Translations under genes and position numbers: made by a program
From: Pelobates cultripes
Lineage: Eukaryota; Chordata; Amphibia; Anura; Pelobatidae
Assembly (NCBI GenBank): GCA_933207985.1
Contig: OW240918.1
Span: 20,807,602-20,871,601, forward strand
Reading direction: 5' to 3'
Length of the DNA stretch: 64,000 bases
The notes under the pieces: generated by a model
The model's database searches: none
Seen by the model: only the letters and a program-made list of their open reading frames with translations
Told to the model about the DNA's origin: nothing
Shown: positions 1 to 11,589 of the stretch, one piece after another
How the letters are laid out: each line of letters starts with the position of its first letter
How positions within the stretch are numbered: the first letter of the stretch is position 1

Positions 1-149
1 GATTATAGTCATATATAATTATGTTTCATATATACATATTTGATGTTAAATGAAAGCTCTGTTTCTCCTGAACAAAAAGAGGTAAATTATACAGACATAC
101 AGTCATATTCCAGGTTTTGCTTTGATTTGATCAGAACAATTGCCTCCGT
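1..149. other. No recognised feature
   Basis: AT-rich sequence with no open frame or repeat that I recognise. Confidence 0.5.
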
Positions 150-515
150 CCTTAAGGAGTTGAACACGTTTCCCTGACCTATAAAGCCCCCCACAAGCTC
201 TCTCTTATCTCTCTTATGTCCCTACCCACATTAGTAAATTGGTCTACTTGGTCTTTCCTGACCTAAAACTCTCCCACCGTTCCTATTATACTAGATCTCT
301 CGATTTCTACATTACAGGGATTTTCAGCAACTGAGCTATTTATCTGGAACCTTCTTTGAACTCAACTTCAAAACCCTCCCACTCATTTTCCCAGAGCACC
401 TCAGATCTAACCAACAAATAGCTCTCATTTTCCCCCATTGTAAACTCTACCACACACTCTAGACATATCCATGTCAACATATTTCACTTATCTTGCTCGC
501 AGCTTGGCCCTCTAA
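150..515 (+). mobile_element. Possible decayed L2/CR1 LINE, C-terminal reverse transcriptase remnant
   Basis: In broken frames the plus strand gives pieces that resemble the C-terminal tail of L2/CR1 reverse transcriptases: a TYKAP segment near 180, then a segment reading DFSATELFIWNLL near 320-350, which parallels the family pattern FSVAAPxLWNSLP, followed by a stretch like the usual LKTHLF end. Frameshifts and stops interrupt it, so it would be an old fragment. The similarity is weak and could be chance. The clear LINE at 8126-8940 is the best internal comparison. Confidence 0.33.
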
Positions 516-1684
516 ACCTAATATATTGCTTTGTTTTAGTCTGCTGACACAATGTTTTACTACACACCACCAACTAATTTGTGGAGTTTGATGGTAAAAC
601 TGTAGGTAAACGACAACAAATATGCAATTTCCTTATTCACTATACACTATATTCACCATTCAGGCCTTTCTGTCAATTCAACATGATCTTAAGTGACGGT
701 ATGGGGTAAGCATTGATGGATTAATGGCCTGCATATACTCAACAGTGTGATCACATGTCTGCCCAACGTGTGACTGAACATTCCACTCCTGAATTTAAAT
801 GATCAACCACCTTAGGATACACATCTTGAGTGAGACGTCAAGGTCTTCATTGGCAAAGAAGAATGAACATCAATAGATTAATGGTCCAATGATGTGCCAG
901 ACCAGTAACAATAAATACTATAGATTCCATTATCAATATTTTATCCACATGATTTGCATTGCTATATGATGGGTTATTGAAAAGGTTATTCTAGAGCATG
1001 ACAATCATCCAGCCTCACAGCACTGAACTCTGAACATCCAGAGGGACAGATATCAAAGCCTTGAGGGTTACTGCTCCCAATATGTCCCCATGAAGTAAAT
1101 GTAAGAAGCATGCTATTCTGACATGGACAGGTGTCCAAATCTTTCTTTTAATTGCACTGGGCAATCTGCCACGCACCTTGCGCCAAGATGGCAGCCCCCT
1201 GGGCAAGGAGCAGATTTTTTAAAATATTTTTCCAATAGAGTAAATAAATTGATTTTGTCCTCTTAATATATGCATGGTCATGTTTGCATTTTTTCCAATC
1301 CAAATCATAAATCCCGATCATAAATGTAGCCAAAAATATAAAATCTTAGATCTAAAAAAGATTTAAATTTTGCGAACACAGCTTAAATTTTAGTAAAATA
1401 ACAATCTCAATAAGAATTATAGTTTTGTGTTGTATATACAGCCTTATATGGAAAAATGTGTTCATTTGGGTTATGCTCACAATAGAACAACAATAACCTA
1501 GGTGGATTTTTATTTTCCGGTTTTTAATTTTTGTCATTTTGGTCCATATTTGTTATGTCTATTGTTGACTCACCACAACTTACCATTTAGTAGATAAACC
1601 CTATGTTTTTATTAGTAGATGTAGGTTTTAGTAATAATTCTACTACAATTATTCTACTAAGTATATGATATCATGGCAGATATT
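516..1684. other. No gene seen; AT-rich
   Basis: Both strands contain only short open frames with low-complexity, AT-driven composition. No repeat family is recognised. Confidence 0.5.
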
Positions 1685-1774
1685 GAAAGACAAATAAATC
1701 AAAGTAAATAGAATTAAAAAATAAATAATGAAAGACAAATAAATCAAAGTAAATAGAATTAAAAAATAAATAAT
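1685..1774. repeat. 45-bp tandem duplication
   Basis: Two adjacent, essentially identical 45-bp units (1685-1729 and 1730-1774), each starting GAAAGACAAATAAATC. The identity suggests a recent duplication. There is no sign of function. Confidence 0.9.
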
Positions 1775-2869
1775 GAATATATTATTTCATTATTTTGAGA
1801 AACCGTAAACACTCAAATGTGTGTTGCCATTTTTAATATTTAACCATACAGCTGTGCATGTACTATTATTTTCTGGAATATTATTTACTTTTCTTGTGGT
1901 CCTTTTCGCATCTGTCCTAGACTAAAAGATGTCCTACTTTTTACAGGGTCTAAAAGGCTCTTTTTAATGAGTGTTCGATAAGCCAAATTTAAATTGTAAA
2001 GCTATCTGTACTTTCTCTTTTTTCTAAGGTACTGTTAATAAAAGTTATGGAAGAGTTAAAAATAATCTTATTTTGACAGTTAAGAATATATTGCATTTAA
2101 CTAATTGATGTGTTTTTTTGGATGTTTGATATGAAAATAACATGTGTTTTGAATGGGGGTGGTTTAATGTCCCTTTATAAGTTCCAATAGCCTTTAAAGA
2201 GTAGGTAAAGAAAGCAAGCATTTAATGAAGGTATCTAAACAGCAGGAAAAATACTGTCTATTTTTTTTTTTTTTTTTTTTTTATAACAATATAGTTCATT
2301 ATCATCCCTAGAGGGAAAGGAAAAAGAAAAAAAGAAAAAAAAAAAAGTACAAAATAAAAAAGATGAAAAGAAGATCTGTTGGAAGAGTGAGGTTAAAAGC
2401 TTTCTGCGGCAGGGAATCCTGACATATTAAGGCACCCTCTGGGGAAAAGTTAAAGAGAATCCAGGTAGTCTTTTTACATTTTAACAGTGTTGAAAAATTA
2501 GGCAGTTTGGAATAATTTATATACAAGCACTGCGTCTGCTTAAAAAGAACCAATTTCTAGCACATTGAACAAATGTGTGTCAAATGTCAGTAACGTCTAG
2601 AATAAAAGTTTACATTTTCATGTACATTAAACACATCCAAATACAGCTTTTATTCCTTTAACTACTATGATTTTTTCCTTGTGTATCTACTAAGAAAAAC
2701 GTTCTTTTCAAAAATGTGCGTTTTGTAAAAGACACTTTGTAAATAAAAATGATAATGTTAATAATAAAATGCATGTTGAAGTGTTCAAAGGGTTAACTCA
2801 TTAGAATAGACGCTTTATGATTATCAAATGCAATTAGTGAGGACAACATTTATGGCCAACATTTAAAAT
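1775..2869. other. No gene seen; contains a 22-T homopolymer
   Basis: AT-rich. A run of 22 T lies at 2261-2282, and purine-rich A/G runs lie at about 2310-2375. The minus-strand open frame across these runs encodes long phenylalanine and leucine stretches and is a composition artefact. Confidence 0.5.
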
Positions 2870-3230
2870 GGAAATATGGGAAGTCGGCAGACTGGCAGGA
2901 GTCAGTTTCATGTACTGGACAATGTTCTGCTAGGAAACCTTGAGTCCTGGCATTCATGAATGGTTTGATGAACATGACAAAGAGTTCAAGGTGTTGCCTT
3001 GACCTCCAAATTCCCCAGATCTCAATCCGATTAATCCCGATCTAATCCACGGAGACCCTCACCTCGCAACTTTCAGGACTTTAAGGAACTGTTGCTAATG
3101 TCTTGGTGTCAAATACCACAGACCATACCAAGAGCTTATTGGGTCCGTCCCTTGACACATCAGAGCTTTTTTGGTAGCATAAGGGGAACCTACACGATAT
3201 TGGTGGTTTTCATGTTGTGGCTGATCGGTG
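2870..3230 (+). mobile_element. Truncated Tc1/mariner element (3' portion)
   Basis: This fragment aligns by eye with the second half of the Tc1 copy at 35299-36398: shared blocks are GACAAAGAGTTCAA, TTGCCTTGACCTCCAAATTC and CTTTCAGGACTTTAA. It ends with the same terminal repeat (ATGTTGTGGCTGATC at about 3212-3226). The left end and N-terminal coding part are missing. A block between the conserved CTGGCATTCATG and GAATGGTTTGATGAAC segments, including the catalytic loop, has been deleted. It is a dead fragment. Known of the family: Tc1 transposases are DDE enzymes that move by cut-and-paste into TA sites. Confidence 0.85.
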
Positions 3231-3978
3231 CAAATCCTTTTTCATTCTTACATATGCACAGGTCTTTTTATTTACCTGTACCTAAGTGGCTCTAGAATGA
3301 GGTAGGTGTGTCTCCACAGGTGCTAATAATGTGTATACCACTCTAATGTGTATACCACTCTTCCTTTTATTTGAGAATAAATCTGTCGGCATGTGTTAGA
3401 TTGTCTTGCACGAAACTCAAACATGTTTTTGGGGAACCGCCATTTTGAACCAAATTTTTTTGTTTGTTTTATTTAACCCCTGAAGGGTGGAAATAAATAA
3501 CGTTACATTTTTGTGGATGGATGCAGTCAGTTATTTGTTCTATAACGTATTTATTAGTTTAATCTATATATAATTATATCTAAATATTTGGGACAACTTA
3601 TGAGAAAAAAAAAACACATACAAGAAGCAATTTGCGTGTTTGCTCAAAATGATCCCTACTTCTGATGTGTTTTGTAAATGGAGCGAGATATAAGGCATAC
3701 TGATATATAAACTGTCACCTAATTTGGCAGAAACTATGTTAAACCTCAAACAGGTAAAAAAGTTAGAAATCTTCTCAAAGCTGTGAATATTTTTTTTCTT
3801 CTTCTTTTCGCAGTTGCCGTTTCAAATCTAATGGCAGGTAATAATTGCATAGATTAGCTCAGACCAGTACAGTAAAAATATAGATGTGGCAAAATATCCC
3901 AAAGATTGATTCCATAGACTTTGCAACGTAGACAGTTTAAAGGTAAGGTATAAAAAAGATAATTCTGAACAATATTTA
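3231..3978. other. No gene seen; small 17-bp duplication
   Basis: Contains a 17-bp unit repeated twice at 3327-3360 (TAATGTGTATACCACTC). Nothing else is recognised. Confidence 0.5.
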
Positions 3979-3989
3979 TAATATATATA

Positions 3990-4030
<41 letters not shown>
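3979..4030. repeat. AT dinucleotide microsatellite
   Basis: Alternating A/T tract, interrupted in its first half and pure in its second half, followed by AAT-rich sequence to about 4060. Confidence 0.95.
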
Positions 4031-4034
<4 letters not shown>

Positions 4035-4629
4035 ATATAATAATTATAATAATAATACTAATACTTACTATTCATCAAGTAAGCACCATTTATATTATAG
4101 TTTTGAAAAGGTCCCACATGTCAATATCTGTCCCGTAATCCATGTCTAGTAATGTTCCCTCAGCTAATTCTGGCCCTCTTGCCCTTTAAGGTAAGATTTT
4201 GAGAATGCGAATATAATGCCACCTGTGCCCATATGCTCAGTAATTGAGCAGTAAGTAAAAACATTGTCTTGCACTATACCGCAACTCACAATCATCTGAA
4301 AGGATACCATAAACATGTGAAAGTAAATGGAAGTCATCATCTAACAATTGGACCACTCACACAAGAGATATTTTCTTGCACTGTTGTACCTGAATTTATT
4401 TTTTCATTTTTATGTGATATCCTTATAGCACCTCTGGGCTTAACTTGTATGATTATATTTATTTGTAAAGTGATGCAAATGTCTATAGTTATGTATATTA
4501 TATAATTATTTGTAGAAGGAATAACCTTTCGCTAGAGCCGTACACAGGGCAGACATATCATGCAATCATACAACTCGTTTATGACATCACATGTTTTGGC
4601 AGAGAATATCCTGGGTTGGTGCAGACCAC
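4031..4629. other. No gene seen
   Basis: AT-rich. The plus-strand open frame at 4269-4505 shows no recognisable domain. A lone CCCTTTAA at about 4182 resembles a T2 MITE end but has no partner. Confidence 0.45.
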
Positions 4630-4765
4630 CCTGGTGCTCTGTAGATAGGTGGCGTGTGCCCCCTCAGGTAGGAACACCCCACCTATGCCTCTTCAGGTAA
4701 ACAGGTGGGGTATGCCCCCTCAGGTAGGGGGCATACCCTGGTAGGTCCTCAGGTAGGTCCAGCCC
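4630..4765. repeat. Short degenerate tandem repeat with a perfect 12-bp hairpin
   Basis: Four variants of a CCCCTCAGGTAGG-type motif occur at roughly 25-35 bp spacing. Within them GGGTATGCCCCC (4708-4719) and GGGGGCATACCC (4727-4738) form a perfect 12-bp inverted repeat with a 7-nt loop. A strong cruciform or RNA hairpin is possible. No coding function is seen. Confidence 0.8.
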
Positions 4766-5350
4766 TCTCTGCTGCCCAGTGTTGCCAATAAGGCGGGGCA
4801 GAATGAGAGGGGATGGGACCACCTGAAGGGGCAGAGCATAGCACATCTACCCTCCTATCAGCTCTGCTTAGCCTAGTTTTGTTTTAATGAGCTTCCATTC
4901 TCTGGAATAGCTATTAATAATAGAAACACTCTAAGCAACATAGCCACTACAGCCCGCGGTAGTTGGGTGCCAGGGGTACTTGGTGTCGTCCCACTGTAAG
5001 CCGTATTAGAGACCCTACTACCAAGTACATCTGTATAATTTCTATAGACTTCAGCTCAGTTAATAATTATAGCTTTTTTTGGGGGGGGGTGTACACAGTT
5101 TTTTCAATAACTGATGGAAAATGATATGTAATGTCAGTAAATTGTTCCAATGGAAAATTAGGGGAAGACTGGGACAACATTTGCAGCTATTTCAGTTGAC
5201 GATAAAACGTCCAGATAAGGATCAGATGACATGCATCTTATATTTAAAACACAACGTACACATATGCAATCTTCTTAATGTATTATCTGTAGAATGAAGG
5301 TCAGATAATTACCTAATTCATACTACAGTGTCCCTTTAAATACGTTGAGT
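4766..5350. other. No gene seen; lone T2-type end at 5326-5339
   Basis: Contains a G homopolymer near 5081-5090. The sequence ACAGTGTCCCTTTAA at about 5325-5339 matches the right terminus of a T2 MITE, but the matching left end could not be found. Confidence 0.45.
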
Positions 5351-6076
5351 TTAAAGTAACACTCCATTGAAAAAATATATATTTAAAAAAAATTAGTAGA
5401 TATAACCCAAAGAAAGCATACATGTAGTTATTTCTGCATGGATTTTTGGGGGGTAAATGGAAAAAACAGCTTGCAAAGATTGCACACCTCCAGCCTTTGC
5501 AACCCCTCTCCTCTATCCTAGACATAGGCTTTCAGTCTGTGCTGGGGAATACTCGAATCAGACACTTGCCATTGAGAAGCCTTTGTGATGGTGCCGTGTT
5601 CGCATGTGCATGGACGTGATTGTGGATTTCCTATGGTTCTCAATGAATTCTAATTAGAGCTGCCTTCAACATGGATGCTGTCCAGGAAGTAGGAGGGTCT
5701 GGGAGGGAGGGTCTGCCGGAGATTGGCAGGGATGTGTCAGCTGACTGGAGTTCGCAGTGAACGGTTCGTGGCGAACCGTGGCGAACCGTTCGCGAGAAGT
5801 TCGCGGACGGTTCGCGACATCACTAATTCTAATACAGTGTATTGCAAGGGAAAGGGGGAGTCAGGTGCTTCCGTTGGCTCCGTGGAGATAATGGAAGAAG
5901 TAGAAAACTCACCCTCTTGCCTGAGTGACAGCCAGGGAGGTTTTTCTGCCCCCCATTACAAAAGGATTGATTTCTAATGAAATTAGTATTTTTATAAACT
6001 GTCGCAAATATAACTCCAGACACATAAAGCACCGTCGCAAGCTGAAGTACTTTATGTGCGCGAAGTGTTCCTTTAA
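5351..6076 (+). mobile_element. T2/Kolobok-type MITE, subfamily A copy 1 (interrupted)
   Basis: Bounded by TTAA at 5351-5354 and 6073-6076. It begins TTAAAGTAACACTCCA and ends GAAGTGTTCCTTTAA, so the two ends form inverted repeats of the TTAAAGGRR type. The internal landmarks are shared with the copies at 38530-38991 and 54651-55135: the CATTGAAAAAA motif, AGCTTGCAAAG, and the ACTTTATGTG/CTTCAG block. This copy is longer because a separate element sits inside it at 5655-5825. Known of the family: T2 MITEs are non-autonomous and depend on a Kolobok transposase. No coding capacity is seen. Confidence 0.8.
5647..5833. mobile_element. 171-bp hAT-like MITE with 8-bp target duplication, nested in a T2 MITE
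   Basis: The element spans 5655-5825, flanked by identical 8-bp direct repeats ATTCTAAT (5647-5654 and 5826-5833). The ends are TAGAGCTG and, reversed, TAGTGATG: short imperfect inverted repeats of a hAT type. The right half is a palindromic array of CGAACCGT/GTTCGCG motifs. An 8-bp duplication is the hallmark of hAT insertion. It lies inside the T2 element, so it is the younger insertion. Confidence 0.75.
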
Positions 6077-7267
6077 GCCTTTTTTATTTAAATACACTCT
6101 ATAACACAGCTTCTCTAAATCACAGAAAAAACAAACCCCTCTTGTTTTATTTGGCTGACTGAAAGGTTTGTGACCAGTTATCCATTTTAACAATGCAGAG
6201 AATTCCTGCAACGGAATGTTAAGAAGGTAGACATCCGCAGCCACGCATGGGTTAAACCATCTGAGAGGCTGCAAAGGACTGCTTGGTGTAGAACTTCAAA
6301 TGTGTTTCCAGTCCTGACAGGGGGATTATAGGAAACAGATGACTTACGCTTCTAATTTGTGGCCTTAAATTGCAAACAGAATTTCAGGAGTCGAGCAGAG
6401 TAATAAATGGCAAAAGAAAAAGCCACACACAGCCAAATCAGTATGTGATGGTTGTAGGTTAAGTTAAATGGGAAGAGACAGGTTATGATGCTTTACTGTA
6501 TCCCTGGGAGCAAAGTCTAAAATTACTTACACTGAAAGCTGTAACACTGGGGAAGACAGCAATGCATTGTGTAAGCTGCATGTACTACTGATATAATTAT
6601 ATAAAAAAAACTCAGGTACAATCAGAGACCTGTTACGGGACATGTCTTTTTCCATTTTTTAAAAATGTATTTATTTTATTTTTTGTGCTTTCTTTTTTTT
6701 AAAACTTTTTTTCTGTTTTATAACTGTAGTTTTATAACTGTAGTTCTGGTTTATATGTATTTGAGAAAAAGTAGCAACATCGATCAATCGCCAATCAACA
6801 TAACCATGTTTAACAAGCTAAGCCATTGGGGACACAAACAAAACTTGTAGCAAGCTCTCCTAGTACTCGGTGTCTTCAACAGCTAGAAAAATACAGGCTT
6901 TCTCTGTGGCAGCTATACCAAATTTGGAAGCCCTAAATACCATGGATGAGAATTGTGGTTTACTTGCGTCGAAAAGAGAGAGTGGGAAATCTGATCATTT
7001 CATTATACGTACGTTTGGAATAACAGGTTTGAATTATAAATGCTATTGTCCGACTACATCTGAGTTTATCAACATGTTAAACCGTAGCCAAAAATAAGGC
7101 ATTTCACATGATGTGCTTAGACCATGGGAAAGTGAAATCAGATTGTATATATTTCAGTTATTTTAAGAAATTTGAACGTCAATATCATGCCAGTGTTTAA
7201 ATTGCATTTATCTAGCCCCTATGATCTATAGGGGAATCCAGTATATACATTAATTGATCATATTTTG
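6077..7267. other. No gene seen
   Basis: AT-rich. Open frames at 6665-6850 and 6870-7097 have no recognisable domain. A 14-bp duplication lies near 6718-6745. Confidence 0.45.
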
Positions 7268-7470
7268 TTAAAAGAACTCTCCAAGTACCATGAACACTAC
7301 AGTGAGCAGTAGTGGTAATGGTACCATGAGTTCCGTGACCCCATTGTAAGTAGTAAAACCATTTTTTAATGGTTTGTCAACTTACCTGGTGGTCTCTGCC
7401 AGGCATTGCTTATCTCATCTAAGAGAGCTGTAAGCTTTCTGCATTGAACTACGTCTGGCAGTTACAATTT
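7268..7470 (+). mobile_element. T2-type MITE, subfamily C, left half
   Basis: Starts TTAAAAGAACTCTCCAAGTA at 7268, followed by an internal palindrome (ACCATGAACACTACAG versus AGTAGTGGTAATGGTAC). The same order is seen in the C copy at 39124-39712. The TAAGTAGT/ACCATTT motif near 7345-7360 is also shared with the C copies at 13683 and 52850. No right end is found. Confidence 0.65.
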
Positions 7471-8125
7471 TACTACATTTTGATCAAATAACATTCAAAA
7501 ATGGTTGATGGGAGAATGGGAAGATGTTTATTTTAATTAGAAATACATATATTTAATATGATTTAATCATATAATAAAGCTTGAACAGAGAGGATCTTGC
7601 AAAGTTGTTATCTCTATCATGAAGTAGAATTGGTGCTGGGCATGTACATGTATGCCAATTACTGGACCCGAGTGAGCATTTGGTACCGTTTTTAGTCTAA
7701 TCCAAGGATGCATAGGCCATTGGGGCTGTATTATTGTCTCCAGGTTTCCAGGTGAGTATGGTTGTTAGAGTCTGGACAGACACATAAACATTGTGTTTTA
7801 CTACAACTAACAAAAACAAGAGCCCATAATTGTGTGTGTAAAGCTTGGTCTTTTAAACTGTGCACTCGTTAAGCAGCACTTATCATCAATTGTCATTTAT
7901 TGCAACAGTTCTTAAGTCTTTCACAGACGTTTAGTAGGATGTTGCTCATACTGTCTTACAGAACCGATGACTCTCGAGGCCTGTGTTACACACGCAACTC
8001 TCTTCAAGTTCCACCATGTCATGTTGATAGGTTTTTATTCCAGACTATAGTTAGGTCAGTCCAAAATGTCAGTCCTGCTATTACAGATCGATTTTGTGTA
8101 TTTTTATCAATCTCTTTCTTGTATG
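7471..8125. other. No gene seen
   Basis: AT-rich with no repeat recognised. The plus-strand frame at 7900-8193 runs into the LINE microsatellite and is not credible as a gene. Confidence 0.45.
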
Positions 8126-8940
8126 AGGTTATTATTATTATTATTATTATTGCCATTTATATAGCGCCAACAGATTCCGTAGCGCTTTACTAAATTTTGA
8201 GAGGGGGGATGTAACTATAAATAGGACAATTACAAGAAAACAATGGAACAATGAGTTGAGGAGGACCCTGCTCAAACGAGCTTACAGTCTATAGGAGGTG
8301 GGATATAATACACATTAGGACAGGAAATATCAATCAAATAGGTTTGGAGTGGAGCAGAGCTGGAGTAGAGAGTAAAGCACTGCCCTATAGGAGAGTGTAA
8401 GCGACAGGTATGTAAGGTAGAGGTTACTCTGGGTTTTAAGGCCCTTCTTAAATGATTGAAGACTATGGGAGAGTCTGATGGGAGTAGGCAGGCTATTCTA
8501 TAGGAAAGGAGACGCCCGCGAGAAGTCCTGCAAGCGCGAGTTGGCCGTATGGGTGTGAGCAGCGGACAGGAGGTGGTCACGGGCAGAGTGGAGGGAACGA
8601 GGAGGGGCATACCTATGGATCTGAGAAGAGATATAAGAGGGGCTGGAATTGTTCAGTGCTTTAAATGTATGGGTTAGCACTTTAAATTGACTCGTATAGG
8701 ATACAGGAAGCCAATGTAAGGACTGACAGAGGGGTGAGGTGTGAGAGGACCGATTAGAGAGGAAAATCAGTCTGGCTGTGGCATTCATTACAGACTGTAG
8801 GGGGGCGATACGGCTTTTGGGGAGACCAATCAGGACAGGGTTACAATAATCCATGCAGGAAATTACTAGAGCATGGGCAAGCTCCTTGGTAGCATCTTGT
8901 GTAAGAAAGAGGCGGATGCGGGCTATGTTTTTAACATCAT
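8126..8940 (-). mobile_element. L2/CR1-clade LINE, 5'-truncated, 3' end with ATT tail
   Basis: On the minus strand an open segment (8498-8854) encodes the C-terminal reverse transcriptase tail of an L2/CR1-type LINE: MDYCNPVLIGLPKS, then LQSVMNATARL, then LHWLPVSYTSQFKVL, then FKALNNSSPSYIS and PPRSLHSARDHLL. It continues after a frameshift at 8272-8610. The 3' end carries the common tail GTAAAGCGCTACGG...GCGCTATATAAATGG and runs into an ATT microsatellite at 8130-8152. The start is lost, as usual for LINEs that stop short during reverse transcription. Two frames and missing catalytic domains make it inactive. Confidence 0.9.
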
Positions 8941-10200
8941 CTCAATTGGATGGCTTAACATTATTCTCCAGAATCTTAAAATACGGTGGTTAATGTTTGT
9001 TTATGGTTTGCGCTGTTTAAGTTACCCCAAACCATTATACTCCTATCACTTGACATTTGTTAATAAAGATTTTTTTAAACAAAAATATAGATATTTAACC
9101 AGTTCAGCCTTTGACTTGTTGCCTTATAATGTCAGAAAGCTTGTAGTTCACAATTGCCGGAGTGCCATTGGTTAGACATTACTTTCCTGTTGATTTAGGA
9201 CATTTCATAGTCCTGACATTAATTTGCCACTTACCAAACTACAGAAATGTTTGACTGTATCACCACTCGAGATTCCTTTGTAATCTCAGAAAGAAAAAAA
9301 GTAAGCGACTTTTTGAAAAACTATCTTTAAAATTTTAGTTTCTTCAATACAAACTTTACAAAAGCACGCTCAAGGCCCAAGGCACCAAATCACATGCCGA
9401 TAGGTTTCTCTTATTTCATTCACTAAAATCATATTATTAGTCACTTCATCACCAAAAAGGATCTGTTATACATAGAAAATACGTGTTTTTTTTTGTTTTG
9501 TTAAATTAAAAGTGTCATTTTATTTTAAACTATGCTTTTAAGGAATCAAGCTGGGAAGAACAGTTTTCATTGCAAAAGAGTGATATTGTTTTAAGCTTTC
9601 CATCGATTATCTAAAAAAATAAATAAAATAAATGGCTGTCTAAATACATTTTGATTAGTCACTTGCAATGATAATGCCTGTTAGAGCTTCTTTATATTCA
9701 GTTCCACTCTGATCTCTTTCAGCATTTTCTTTATATCTGTTATGATTTTAGAAAAATCACCTGGTGAGTGAAGAAAATAAATTTTAGTTGAAAGCCTTTG
9801 TCTGCGACACAGCCTCCATTCTTCTATCTCCGTGAATGCTCAATTATTGACTGTGCCATAGCGAGAAAGGATAAAGACTATATTGGGCTCAAACCTTGTT
9901 TCGTATGAGAGATATCTGCTTTTTTTGTTGTTTTTTTTTGTTTTTGCACCCCATCAACAATGCTCACCTAATTAAATTTGATATATCTAGTAGAAGCAAA
10001 GTGATTTGTTCATAGTTATTTTTCAAATTAACTTAATGGTTTTGGGTGTCTTTTGTGAGCTAGGCTCTGGATTTTGTCTGTTTCTGTTTTGCGCTAAATT
10101 TATCAGACAAGTAATGCATAAATTATCTCCAATCATCCTATCTATAGTTTTGAACAAAAAACAAAAACAGTACTCTTTACTAATAATTTGGAGAATTATA
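8941..10200. other. No gene seen
   Basis: AT-rich and repeat-poor with no credible coding frame. About 9590-9850 is free of recognisable repeats and could hold conserved non-coding sequence, but nothing here proves it. Confidence 0.45.
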
Positions 10201-10285
10201 CACACACACACACACACACACAAACAAACACACACACACACACAAACAAACACACAGACACACACACAGACACACAGACACACAC

Positions 10286-10316
<31 letters not shown>

Positions 10317-10318
10317 CG
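10201..10318. repeat. CA microsatellite, compound
   Basis: A CA tract broken by AAACA, GACA and TACA units. Open frames across it on both strands are artefacts of the repeat. Confidence 0.97.
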
Positions 10319-10444
10319 CATGTGGGGAATAAAACAACACAAATATTTCATTATTGCAATATGCAATATTACATTTTACATTTTATTGATAAAAGTGTCA
10401 CATTAAAAATATAAGAGAGTAGTTTATTTATCTAACAACTATCA

Positions 10445-10758
10445 GTATGATATACAGTGTGGGAGGGTGTTTCCTGGCCTATATAGTTCGGCCACACTAC
10501 TCATTCACCATGGTTTCAGTAAAAATGGGCAGTGTTCGGATGCGCTACATATTCACTATGCGCCATATATGTGCTACATATTCACTATGGTTCAGTACAT
10601 TTGCTTTAGTACATTTGGCCACGTTTGGCTGTGCTATATAGTAACTTTGGTCCAGGGCATTTGGCTTATGTTTGGCTGCATTACATTTTCACTTTGGTTC
10701 ACTACATTCGATCCATGTTCAGCTGCACTACATTTTCAATCTGGGTCAGTAGCAAGCC
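10445..10758. repeat. Degenerate tandem repeat (TTCACTATGGTTCAGTACAT-like)
   Basis: Variants of a unit containing ATTCACTATGG, GGTTCAGTACATT and TTTGGCTGCA recur about six times with variable spacing. It leads directly into the next minisatellite. This mix of degenerate arrays is typical of the interior of frog non-autonomous elements, but no element ends were found. Confidence 0.6.
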
Positions 10759-10945
10759 AGCACCAAGGGACAGGGGAGATCACTAAGGGACAGGAGGGGA
10801 GGGGAGAGCACTAAGGGACAGGAGGAGGAAGCTCTGAGGGACGGTTGGGCAGAGCACTAAGGGACAGGGGGCAAGGGAGAGCACTGAGGGACAGGAGGGT
10901 AGGGAGAGCACTAATTGACAGTGGGGGAGAGGAAAGCACAATAAA
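10759..10945. repeat. Purine-rich minisatellite (GAGCACTAAGGGACAGGAGG)
   Basis: About seven imperfect copies of a 22-30 bp unit built on AGCACTAAGGGACAGG. The spacing varies and G runs expand and shrink. Confidence 0.85.
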
Positions 10946-10985
10946 AAAATAAATAAGTAGCTGCTCCTCTCTCAAGCCCTATCTG

Positions 10986-11563
10986 TCAGGATCATATTGA
11001 TTCTGCACGCAGAATAGTATCACACTCTAAAACTAAGGGTAATGTTTCACCGGGCCTTAGAATGGCTGGGCTTAATGTCCACGAGAATAGTTAGAAAACT
11101 AGCCAAGGTCAGGGAAACAGAACAAGACACAGCGATAAGGAAAAGCCAAAAGTCAAGGGTACCAGAAATCAGGAAAGTCAAAACGAATCCAAAGTCAAAA
11201 ACCAGAAAAACACGATCAGGAACACGCTCTCGGATAACCATCTAAGGGAAACCACAACAGAACAATGAGCTAAGGAATAAGTGAGTTTAAATAACCCTCT
11301 TGCAGATCCGATTGGCTGTACCTAGCCCTTGACCCCAAGACGTGCATGTGCGTCTTTTGCGTGACTTCACCTGCACGTCGGCGTCGTCTTTACCGTGGAC
11401 AGATGTGGGGCTATATAATTCCGTGGGTCCGCAGCGGCTGGCATGCACCGACATGCCTCACAAGCCAGGCATCATGGCAGAAGACCGCCGAGCGGCACTC
11501 CCCTCGATCTTCGGAAGGTAATTATCTATCTTTTTGCCAAATGGATACGAAGGATACGTGACC
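10986..11563 (-). mobile_element. LTR-like sequence, copy 1 (minus strand)
   Basis: The reverse complement parallels the sequence at 24693-25256 in order: a CTTACCT/ATTACCT splice-donor-like motif near the start, then a GC-rich block with GCACGT, a GGTCA block followed by CCAATC, several TTCCTGA/TCTGG/TTCCCTGACTT variants, then CCATTCTAAGGxCCGG and TTCTGCGTGC near the end. Both copies start near GTCACG and end near TGACA, and they are 578 and 564 bp long. Short inverted ends and this layout fit a long terminal repeat, probably Gypsy-like. No internal retroelement genes flank it, so it would be a solo LTR. The family assignment is inferred. Confidence 0.55.
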
Positions 11564-11589
11564 TCCTCCTACCCCACAAACTCTCTCTT

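Noticed and set aside
3092..3295. 67-codon plus-strand frame as a small protein
   Set aside because: It lies out of frame in the Tc1 fragment and its right terminus.
10006..10406. Open frames on both strands through the CA tract
   Set aside because: Threonine-histidine and valine-cysteine runs arise from the dinucleotide repeat.
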